Shown: positions 55,017 to 64,000 of the stretch, one piece after another
How positions within the stretch are numbered: the first letter of the stretch is position 1
Layout of the letters: each line of letters begins with the position of its first letter
From: Capitulum mitella
Taxonomy: Eukaryota; Arthropoda; Thecostraca; Pollicipedomorpha; Pollicipedidae
Direction: 5' to 3'
Assembly (NCBI GenBank): GCA_030062745.1
Contig: CP099852.1
Coordinates: 21,102,266-21,166,265, forward strand
Length of the DNA: 64,000 nucleotides
Translations under genes and position numbers: made by a program
The notes under the pieces: model-generated
Database searches by the model: none
What the model was told of the DNA's origin: nothing
The model's input: the letters and a program-made list of their open reading frames with translations, nothing else

Positions 55017-55448
55017 GTTTTTAGGGAAGTGGTTGTGTTGTGTTAGTGGTTGTGGGGCACTAGTGGCCCCAGAAAGAGAAAGACCGGCTTCGTTGACGCC
55101 TTGGCCCAGGCGTTAGCCCAGGGGCCTACCTGCCCTGGCCGCAATGGCCCCAAGCAGGGGGGTATACACCGTTAGGTTTCCACCGGTTTGTTAGTCGATA
55201 GGAAAGAGAGAAAAAGAGGAGTAGGTTAGGGAGGATTTCCTGTGGATTGCGACGGACGCCTGCTTCAGACCCCGCAGCAGCTCCGAGCCGGCTTACTGCG
55301 GGTAACAGGACGCCCTGGGAACGCGCCCCACAGGTGCCTCTTCTCTTCGTTCTTCTCTTTCTTCTTCTCGCCTTCGGCCGACGTGCTTCCTCCTCCGCTT
55401 CCCGCTGGCGAGTGGCCGCACTCCTGCGGCCACTGGCACTAGACTCCA

Positions 55449-55737
55449 TTCCTCTTCCCCCTGTGCGTTTTGCCCCCGCTTCACGGAGGCCCCCACCATG
55501 CCGATATTCTCAGCGGCATCCAAATTTTTTGTCACACACACAACTTAACGTAAAAAGCACTTGTGTCCATTACTCTTTCAACCTGTAACGTTAAATGGAC
55601 CACTTGCGCTATCTTTAAAATCGCCACATACACTCTAACGTAACGTAACTCACACAGACTTGACAGGCGGCGCATAATGACCAAAAGATCGAGGCACGCC
55701 TCAAAACCCAATATCAATCATCAGTAGGGCGATCACA
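55449..55737 (+). repeat. Retrotransposon A 3' region, second copy, with the empty TTAA site
   Basis: Reverse-complement match to 40180-38667, with GTAACGTTAAATGGACC at 55588-55604 where copy 1 holds the 1.2-kb TTAA element. It ends ATCAATCATCAGTAGGGCGAT, matching the 3' end at 38667. It abuts the 5' end of retrotransposon A head to head. Confidence 0.85.
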
Positions 55738-57187
55738 CTGCTAAACACCGGGGCCGCCACCAGACACAACCCCAGATTAGGGGCTGTGGACAGCACAATA
55801 GACATTTCGTGCTGCACCCCGCGAATTAGTCATCTTTTTGAATGGTCGGTCGAGGACGACCCCGGACTGAGCGACCACTACCCAATACACATCAAGCTCA
55901 GCTCCGCTGCAATCCACCATACCAAACTCCACGCACCCACATGGAATTTAAAAAGGGCGGACTGGCCAAAATACGAGGCTATGGTGGACCTCGCAGTAGT
56001 AAATTCAACGGACCACACCATAAGCGAGGTCTTAGGAGCCATCAGCTCAGCAGCACAGGCCACCGTCCCAAAATAAAAAAAAACCCGAAACAAGGCATCA
56101 GCGCCTTGGTGGACCCCGGAATGCCAACAAGCCATCGCAAAACGACGCAGAACTTTGAAGCGGTACAAAAGGGTGATGTGCGAAGCGCATCTCCTGGAGT
56201 ACCGCCGAGCAAAGGCACTCTGTCGCTCCACCATACGTGGAGCGCGGAGAACAGCTTGGCAGGAACATGCAGCCACATTTGACAGATTTACACCCACAAG
56301 CACCATCTGGACACTCATGAAACGCTGCCACCTCAAACGCCCTCCGCCAGGTCCCTTTCCACAACCCACAATAAACAATCAGCGCATCACAGAACCTGGC
56401 GACGTCGTGGAACACTTCAAAACTCACTACACCAACGTCTCCGCAAACCACACTTACGACACAGCACTAACAACCTCACTTCAAACACTTGCGGCAAACG
56501 CAAACATTCAGTCGACCAACACTGAAACATACAACACTCCATTCACCATGTATGAATTGCGCCTTGCCCTCAGCACGTGCGGCAACACGTCGGTTGGGCC
56601 GGACGACATTCACTACCAATTCTTCAGACACTTAAGCAAAGTATCTTTAACGTACCTGTTGACGGCCATTAACAATCTCTTCTTAAACGACTCCTTTCCG
56701 CCAAATTGGCGACAAAGTATCATCATTCCCTTGCCCAAGCCCCAAACAGACCACACTCAGCCAAAAGGATACCGACCAATATCTCTCACCAGCTGTGCCA
56801 GCAAACTCGTCGAGCGCATGGTAAACACACGCCTCCGACACTTTCTGGAAAGCAAAAAGCTGCTCGACGAACACCGGTGCGGTTTCAGAAAACACAAGTC
56901 CACCACAGACAATCTCATACGCATCGTACACTACATCAAACGCGGCATGAATTACAAACGCACCACAGTAGCAGCATACTTAGACATCACGGCCGCATTC
57001 GACCGAGTCCACAAGTCCGCACTTGCACACAAACTCTACAAGCTAGGTCTACGCGGACACCTAGCACACTTTCTACTGAACTTCCTCCGGGACAGAACGG
57101 TACAGGTCAGATGCGGCAACACCACCTCCAGCTATGGAGCACAAGACCAGGGCCTTCCACAAGGAAGTGTCATTTCACCAACACTCA
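55738..57187 (+). mobile_element. Retrotransposon A fragment (endonuclease end to RT)
   Basis: Plus-strand copy from the endonuclease (LFEWSVEDDPGLSDHYPI) to the reverse transcriptase (LDITAAFDRV, LPQGSVISPT), cut at ACACTC (57187). The frame 56155-57213 is open through the RT part; a shift lies near 56080-56155. Highly similar to 52850-51395, so the two copies are young relatives. 3' half missing. Confidence 0.85.
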
Positions 57188-59300
57188 TACATTGTTATAC
57201 GAACCCCAAATAATTTTCTTTGGCTCCGCGGGTACAGCTCCCTTTGCCATGCCGTAAAGCCCATTGTCGGCTAACACCGCAGACGGTGCGCGTAAAATCA
57301 TGGGTTTCGGCCGCAGCCTATTTGAGCAAATCTTTACTGCCTTTCCAAATTTTTCCGCTCCCGAAGGTACTGGTAAAGGTTTTTCGCAAACTCGTACATT
57401 AGGAGGTCTACTTTTGTGCAAGTTTTACCTCCATTTGGCAAAGCCGTCACATGCGACACGAGCAGCCATCTAGCTGCTGTCTGTACTGAAAATCGTGCAT
57501 CGCCGTCTCGGGATCGATGGTCGCGAGTGTGTCTTGTAACTTATGCTTCAGACGATTGACAGACGCCTGACGAAACACGAGACTTGACTCGAGAAACGGA
57601 CACTTGGGCCCAGGAGGCTGTGCGTCCTAACCCACAACAACCAAATAGCTTTTGGTTGATATGTATGTTTAGCCACTGCAGTTCTCCTTAAACGCGACTG
57701 TCATCAGGTGAAACAGCAATGGATATGCAATTCGGCCTGGGAAAGACTGAACGACAGACAGACGGACAGACAAGTGCACAAGACAGCGGCATGATGATTC
57801 GGTTGTTGCGATATCTGCTGGAGACATAAGACGAAAGGCATATATGAATATATGAAAAAAGATATATGACAATATGAAAGGTTGCTGTTCACAATGATAT
57901 TTTGCCAAGTCGTGATATCATTTCATGCTATCAAGAGTTTCATTCAAAGTAAAGCTTCTTCGACTGTTAAACTGATCAATTCAACTCAATGAAATCAATC
58001 AATAACTGATCAATCAATCAAACAACTATAAATATTGTTCATAGCACAAGGATGATATCGCTCGCCTTTTGCACAGATGAGTACCTGGCTGACGCTACAT
58101 GGTGCGTCAAACACTTGTTTTAACATGTATTTCCTAACACACGTTCCGCTGAGGGTGCGACATGACCGTGTGGTAGTTGGCTTGACCCTATGTTGGACAG
58201 TTGCCGGCTGGCCCACGAATCAAATATCGAGCGCTGGGGCGACCTCGAACCCGTGCTGCCAACCCTATATGCATACATAATGCAAACATATATCCATACG
58301 CGTGAGCTGGCGAGTCACGAAACTTTCCAACCAGGCGACCGGGCTTCCAGGACCTTCGTTGATCATATCGACCAGGAATAAGCTAGCCACAATTATCCGC
58401 CCAGTCCATTTTCTGCCACTTTTGTAAGCCAGCTGTTGTTATTAATCTGGCATCGATACGACAAAGGCAGTGATGCATCACATTTGTAATGATATTCCTG
58501 GGTCCCTGCAAAAATAAAAGCATACCACGGTGTCGTAGTGGACCTCCCTTATATTGCACTGACCCCCTGGAAAACCATTGCCTTGTGGACGCCTGTTTTA
58601 CCCATGCCCTTATGATTAAATATACTGCCGAGAACGTTATGTGTTCAGGCGAGAGGTTCGTAATCATTGGAAAATGAAGATGTGGCAACGAACAGATTTG
58701 GGCCCAGCACACAGATATGCGTTCAGACTAGGTTATGCAGGCCACTTCACCTCCCGGCCACCGGTACCCTCCCGGGCCGCGATTTCAGGGGTGTTGGGGA
58801 CATGGCTGAGGTTGGCAATCGTATGTCAACCCCACACACCGCAACCAAGCACACCACTTCCCCGGACAGGGGACGATCGTACTGGTAGAGTCGCGCCCAA
58901 AAGGAGTCGGTGAAAACACCGGTGTCCGGGCTGAGCTTCGCGTTTTTGTAAACTTGAACGATCGGGGTGGTTTCCGGAGGCAACACTTTGGAGGATGGTG
59001 GAAAATGTTCTCAACAAGCATGAGTAAATGTTCACCATCGCTTGCTTCTTTGCTTTCTCAGGAATTTAACCAGAAGGGTCGGTTTTTCTTTACACCGAGC
59101 TGCTTGGCGTACGCCTGACACCATATCGGACTTTGAAAGCTCAGTGACCTTTTAAAGACCGATTGGTGAAGTCTCTGATCTTATCTGACCTCAAAATACA
59201 TTGAAAACGTTCTTACGACGAATTTTGGGGCTGATTTTAGTGATGCAAAATAATTTTCTCTCTCTCGGTAGTCAGAACACTGTGGTAACAAAAGATGGTT
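57188..59300. other. Gene-free interval
   Basis: I find no recognised gene, repeat or RNA here. The short frames lack family features. Confidence 0.4.
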
Positions 59301-60780
59301 TTTTGGCACTAGCCGCGTCATAAAAGATGATGAGGATATTTCATCTATCGTTGACATGTCCTTCACCAGGAGAAACAAAAGCAGTAACTTAATGCAAGAA
59401 CTGGTCGAGTTCAAAGCAAAGTCGCGACAAAGGCATAGGTTTCAGGCACTGCTTGTACGGAACTATTACGGTGACAACGAAGATGACAAGTAATATCATC
59501 TTTTGCAGTGACCTGAAAGGCACTCGCCCGGTCGTCAGACCCGTGGGTGAAAATCCTTATGTCTGCAGGTACTTTTCATTTTCTGTTAAGTGAAAACGAG
59601 GAACCCTTCACTCCTGTGGTTGAACAAATACACCGAGTCTTCAGTGGACCTCAATACCTGCCATTAGTTCTGTAGCCACCTGTATGTCGGGCAATGGAGC
59701 ATTGTTAGCTTTGCTAATCTTATGCCCAAGCTTAAGACGGGCATACACAACCAGTTGCACAGCATACCTTACTGATGCAGCAAAGCAACACCGTGATGCA
59801 AACTATCAAGCGTAGCAAAATATTTCCAAAAAATTAAAACAGTAAGGCAGCGAATTCCCGAGAAAAAATGGTAACTTTAAGCCGATATGAAAAGAATGGA
59901 GTAGGACAAGACACGAAAGGTCCGACAACGAACAAGAAAAACGGAACAGCAATGCGACACCCCAACTTCTATTGACATACAATAAAAAATGGTGCACTTG
60001 ATAAGTGGATCGCTTTCAGAAAGCTCTAATGAAGAATCTTTGAAACTGAACTTTTCATCGAACGATAGGGTCGTTTCCTTCCTGTCTAAGATCTACCAGA
60101 ATACTCAAGAACCTGCTCATGAAAAAAGATGTTTCAAGAACAACACCGGGACATATAACAATGCTGTCTCACCGGCAAGCATTGGCTTCGACGAAGAGGT
60201 GATAATGCCAGACTTCTCTTGAAATTTAACAATTCAAGGGGCAAACCTATCACTCCGTTGGATCTGTTTTTCCCCAGCATGGTGCCAGAAAGAAATTCGC
60301 CTAGATCTACATTCATAGTTAAGACATGGCCAAGAAAGAAGAGCCCCGAAACAGGAAACAAATCCGTCGAAGCATGGACGCAGCCTGGATGATTCCATTG
60401 TACTTGACAACCCTTTTGTCACTGGTTTCAAGGCTGCAACAAAACTGCCAGGACAAGTGGTCGAGGAGACTAAGTTGGTCCCGAGAAAGGACAAAAATTC
60501 ACTAATAAACGAAGCAGAAGGTACAAGGTTCAACGGAAGGTTTCAGATCCAAATGGGACATTTCAAAGTCCTGCATCATGTGCTTCTCTTCCCATTTGGT
60601 GATGAGGGTGATTACCACATGGTGATTCCTATCAAATCAAAAATTTGGATCCAGAGGAAACAAAATCACGCCATCACTCTTCTGCAGCCAACGCCTGGAA
60701 GTCAGAGATGGAGAGTCATCATTCGAATCCATCTTTTTCATTTCTGCATTATTTGCCGTTCATTGTTTCATCTATTTTAG
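59301..60780 (+). pseudogene. Possible decayed coding locus, unidentified
   Basis: Several plus-strand pieces have normal, non-repetitive composition: near 59308-59490 (DDEDISSIVDMSFTRRNKSS ... FQALLVRNYYGDNEDDK), 60040-60222 (DRVVSFLSKIYQNTQEPAHE) and 60385-60780 (GRFQIQMGHFKVLHHVLLFP, FGDEGDYHMVIPIKSK). They lie in order on one strand but with stops and frame changes between, and no clear splice sites. I do not recognise the family. It may be an old transposon gene or a pseudogene. Confidence 0.3.
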
Positions 60781-61174
60781 CCTATCAGTAGGTCAACCCG
60801 GCTCATAAAAGAGTAGCGGTCGGACAGTACTACAAGATCGAAAGACAGAGACTCAGGTTGATTGCCTGCTTTTTGTCAACATACTCGTACACGAATTTTC
60901 AACTTTATATGATTTAAGAGATGAAATGATAATGAAGACCTTCATTGTTCCTTTTTGTCACTGTTGTTCCTTTAAAGCTGCAATATTCCGAGCTTACGTG
61001 GTAATTCTAAGCAAAAGCTAAGGGTTGAACGTTTTCACGATGGTCTGTTTTTGAAAACAAGGGAGAATTCCTCGCGCTGTCCCTCTCACGACATGACTAA
61101 TTCCAATTTCTGTTAGCTTTCCACTGAAGATGGGAGATGACTTGAGATGGAGCAGAGGCCGCTGAATGCGTCCT

Positions 61175-61235
61175 TTAACCCGCGCAGTGGAAGGGGGTTT
61201 CGCGCTAACGCGCATTGAAAGGGGGTCTTAAAGTG
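61175..61235 (+). repeat. End fragment of a family-B-type TTAA element
   Basis: TTAA then CCCGCGCAGTGGAAGG, the same first eight bases as the family B element at 48335. A GCGCTAACGCGC palindrome follows. No partner end was found nearby. Confidence 0.45.
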
Positions 61236-61728
61236 CCTCTCTCAGATCTCGGTAACGGAAGGAGCTTGAGTCATGAAATTTGATGGACAGCGTGGGGCTA
61301 TAACGGTTTACATTCTGTACGATTTTCATGATCCTAGGACGATATCGTCAAGGTCAAATAGGGTGGAGAAGGTCAACTTTGGACACTTTCTCAGCTCGTA
61401 CAGGCCATTTCGTAGAATTTTTCGAACCACACGGGAAAAGGCCGTTTGTTTGGCAGTTAAGACGTGGAATACGACAACTTCCATTCATTCGGCGTCTTGA
61501 CTGAGGACGAGGTCATGTCACCTATGGCGTCATTTTTTTATCTTTTGCAGATCAGATTTCGAACAACACGAAACAGTTTCAGACCAAATGAGGGCGCAAC
61601 ATGTACCTTTTAGCGTGTTTTTAGTGAAGGTAGCCAACATCGGTACATTTGGTCACTCCCAGTGTTTACATTTACGTATGTATGTATATGCATATATGTA
61701 TATACATGTGAGTACCAATGTGCCAAAC

Positions 61729-62150
61729 GTGTTTCAGTAGGGTCCTTGAATGCATGTTTCATACAAATCGACATATTGCAAAGCATATCTGGACCAGGTC
61801 ACAAAAAGTTGTCCTTGACCTGAAATGGCTCTAGTATATATGTATGCGTATCCATGTGCGCACGCGTTTTTATTAGGGTCTTTGACTGCATATTCCATAC
61901 AAATCGACATGTTGCAAAACAAATCTGGGCCAGGTCACAAGATATTTGACCTTGACCTTTAACGACCTTGATCCTCACTGACCTTGGTATATGTAAGCGT
62001 ATCAGTGTGCGCAGACGTGTTTTTATTAGGGTCTTTGAATGCATATCTCATGCAAACTGACACGTTGCAAAGCAAATCTTGGTCAGGTCACAAGCAGTTT
62101 GACCTTGACCTTTTGATGACCATGACACTTATTGACCCTGGCTGTGGTCT
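61729..62150 (+). repeat. Tandem repeat, three units of about 135-155 bases, rich in TGACCT
   Basis: TTTTATTAGGGTCTTTGA and CAAATCGACATGTTGCAAA recur at about 61729, 61864 and 62018. Each unit contains TTGACCTTGACCT or similar. Confidence 0.75.
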
Positions 62151-62212
62151 TGGTACATCCATCACTTATGCCTGAATGACATCGCCTGATTTTGTTCAAA
62201 CGATAGTCTTAA

Positions 62213-63421
62213 CCCTATTCCCGGCAGGGGGGGGCGGAATCCGCCCCCCCTCGGGTTTTTTGCTTGCCAATTCCAGGCTTTTTGACGCAGCTTCACGAAA
62301 CTTGGTGACTTTTCCTAGCTATTCCTTCTACGCGCCTTGACAAAATTTCGGAATTCTATTTTGCTCAGGGGCGGAGCCAGGCAACGTTTTTGGGAGGCAC
62401 CTCAGGTCATTTTTGGCCATGTTGAGGGTAAAAGGAAAATGTCTGCCAAAAACAGAGTTTTTAAGATAGAACTTAAAACTTTATATGAATATATAGCTAA
62501 ATAGTTGGGCAATATGCATACGTAATTTTGTTTATCTGAGGTCACTTTACAAGGTCAGGTCAAGGTCAAAAGTCAAAATTTGTTTTTTCGCAATAATTTC
62601 GGCGCCGTTTTTTCAAATGCCAAGCCCGGAATATATATGACGTAGAAAGATGCCCTCTACTTGTGTACCAAGTTTCAGCTTGATATCAGGTCGGGTCACG
62701 GAGCTATGATCTAAAATGTCAGTGCACGTACCCTATATCGCAAAAGCCAAAAAATGAATTTTTTGGAATAGAGTGAATTTAATCGATTAAAAACGTTTAC
62801 AGATAATATTGAATGCACACGACATCATTCCAGGTGACCCCAAGGTCACTGGAGGTCATTTAAGGTCAAAGGTCACAAGTTGATCTGAGAAACGTGTGAC
62901 CATGACACTTCCCCCTTTTTTATGTCCCTGGCACCGCCTATGCTAACATTATACAAACATTGTAATGCGATTTGTACTTCTTTAGCATAACATGACTAGC
63001 AGAAGCTAAAAAAGTGTTTTAACCTCTTTTGTTCATTTCGTTATTGGAAAACTAATACCCCTATTTTTGAAACCCTGTGAACGCCCATGAATTTTCTCAA
63101 AATTTGAAATTTGCATACCCATGGTAAAAGCCCTATCCATAATCTCTCGATTGATGCCAGTTTCATCGAAATCGGTCCATAAACAACGGAGTTATAAGAA
63201 GTCAAAAAGTACCCCCCATTTTGACATTTTTGCCCCCCTGTATCCACAAATTTCAAAATTTTGAAAATTTCTTTTTATAAAAATGTAGTTCACGTCACGG
63301 CAAATCGATTGCCGTTTGTTGCGATGAAATCGGATAAGTAGTTCTCGAGATCTCAGGGGGGGCCGAATCCGCCCCCCCCTGCCGGGAATCGGCCATACCG
63401 TCTAGCCCTCCGGGAATAGGG
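62213..63421 (-). mobile_element. TTAA-target non-autonomous element, family A, copy 2
   Basis: 1,209 bases between TTAA (62209-62212 and 63422-63425), the reverse complement of 38811-40022 with few differences. Ends CCCTATTCCCGG and CCGGGAATAGGG, with poly-G palindromes at 62227-62250 and 63357-63380. Confidence 0.9.
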
Positions 63422-63680
63422 TTAAGCAGAACGCTAGTTCTTTTACAAAGTTTCCATTTGTCAGGGACAACCGTCGTTTTCGTCATGTTTGCCTGACTTG
63501 AAATGCTTGAAACTTCGAAAATATCCTTCCGATTTCCGATTTTTCCGCGTCAGTCGACGAGTTATTCAATTGCCATCAATGTCACAAAGTAGCAGCAACC
63601 AGCTCTGGTCTGTTCTCGAGATATTCAAGAAAAACAGATGGGGGGGGCACAAAAAGACCCGCTTCCAGTGCGCGTGTTAA

Positions 63681-64000
63681 CCCTATTTCCGAGGGGCTAG
63701 ACGGTATGGCCGATGCCCGGCAGGGGGACGGATTCGGCCCCCTGAGATTTCGAGAACTATTCATCCGATTTCATCTCAACGATAATCGATTTCCCATAAA
63801 GTAAACTACATTAAACAATAAATAAATTTTCAAAATTTTGAAAGGGCGGATAAAGAAGAGCAGAAATATCCAAACGGGGAAACTTTTGGACTTCTTATAA
63901 CTTCGTTGTTTATGGACCGATTTCGATCAAATTGAGATGAATCGAGAGATTATAGCTGGAACTTTTACCACTGGTACACACATTTGAAATCTGAGAAAAT
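63681..64000 (+). mobile_element. TTAA-target element, family A, copy 3 (runs off the window)
   Basis: Starts after TTAA at 63677-63680 with CCCTATTTCCGAGGGGCTAG, similar to copy 1 but clearly more diverged, and continues to the end. Confidence 0.8.

Larger units (their letters stand above)
38667..55440 (-). mobile_element. Jockey-like non-LTR retrotransposon A, near full length, split by two later insertions
   Basis: On the minus strand: 5' UTR (55440-55017), ORF1, ORF2 and 3' UTR to about 38667. Removing the 9.21-kb hAT at 42076-51285 with one target copy, and the 1.2-kb TTAA element at 38811-40022, leaves about 6.3 kb, a normal Jockey size. It has several frameshifts, so this copy is inactive. 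Other fragments are at 34252-34812, 55738-57187 and small endonuclease relics at 10781 and 25430. Confidence 0.85.

Noticed and set aside
57185-57480. Possible bacterial or host exon after the retrotransposon fragment
   Set aside because: Short frames only, with no motif or splice evidence.

Overview
This window looks like animal (metazoan) nuclear DNA, most likely from an invertebrate and plausibly an arthropod. It has no bacterial gene packing. Split genes have clear GT-AG introns, and there are AATAAA poly(A) signals, microsatellites and many eukaryotic transposon families: Tigger/pogo, Tc1, mariner, hAT, TTAA-target piggyBac-like elements and two Jockey/I-like non-LTR families with RNase H. 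Two runs of exactly 500 N (1912-2411, 34915-35414) are scaffold gaps of unknown true size. I cannot name the species.

Layout. 1-10048: a long inverted repeat (arms 1-1911 and 8003-10048) around a broken Tigger transposase, a GC-rich palindromic satellite, a duplicated fragment of the neighbouring gene, and a 5'-truncated retrotransposon. 11.3-20.4 kb, minus strand: a GC-rich gene of at least 17 exons. From the second exon on, reading frames join with matching splice phases. It encodes zinc-finger-like motifs, a tyrosine-recombinase (phage-integrase fold) domain split over several exons, a Pro-rich region and a SANT/Myb-like domain. 20.4-25.2 kb: gene-poor, repeat-rich. 25.2-27.0 kb: a spliced Tc1 transposase inserted in a mariner. 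27.3-33.3 kb: repeats, truncated retrotransposons, fragments of the tyrosine-recombinase gene and an array of palindrome-bearing satellite units, including a 167-bp tandem repeat. 33.5-37 kb: hAT-like terminal repeats and several Tigger-associated blocks.

38.67-55.44 kb is a Russian doll. A Jockey-like retrotransposon on the minus strand (ORF1 with zinc knuckles; ORF2 with endonuclease, reverse transcriptase and RNase H) is split by a 9.21-kb hAT transposon. The hAT has 14-bp terminal inverted repeats (CAGGGGTGAAAAAA) and a perfect 8-bp target duplication (TCGGCTTT), and carries a six-exon transposase gene. Intron 1 of that gene holds a 1.2-kb TTAA-target element. A related 1.2-kb TTAA element sits in the retrotransposon 3' region, and its empty site, with a single TTAA, is in the same window at about 55.59 kb. 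55.4-57.2 kb holds more retrotransposon fragments. 57.2-64 kb holds a possible decayed coding locus, a tandem repeat rich in TGACCT, and two more copies of the TTAA family.

The most interesting items are the tyrosine-recombinase gene and its duplicated 3' fragments, the intron-bearing hAT with its intact insertion footprint, the TTAA family with subterminal poly-G palindromes, and the palindromic satellite.
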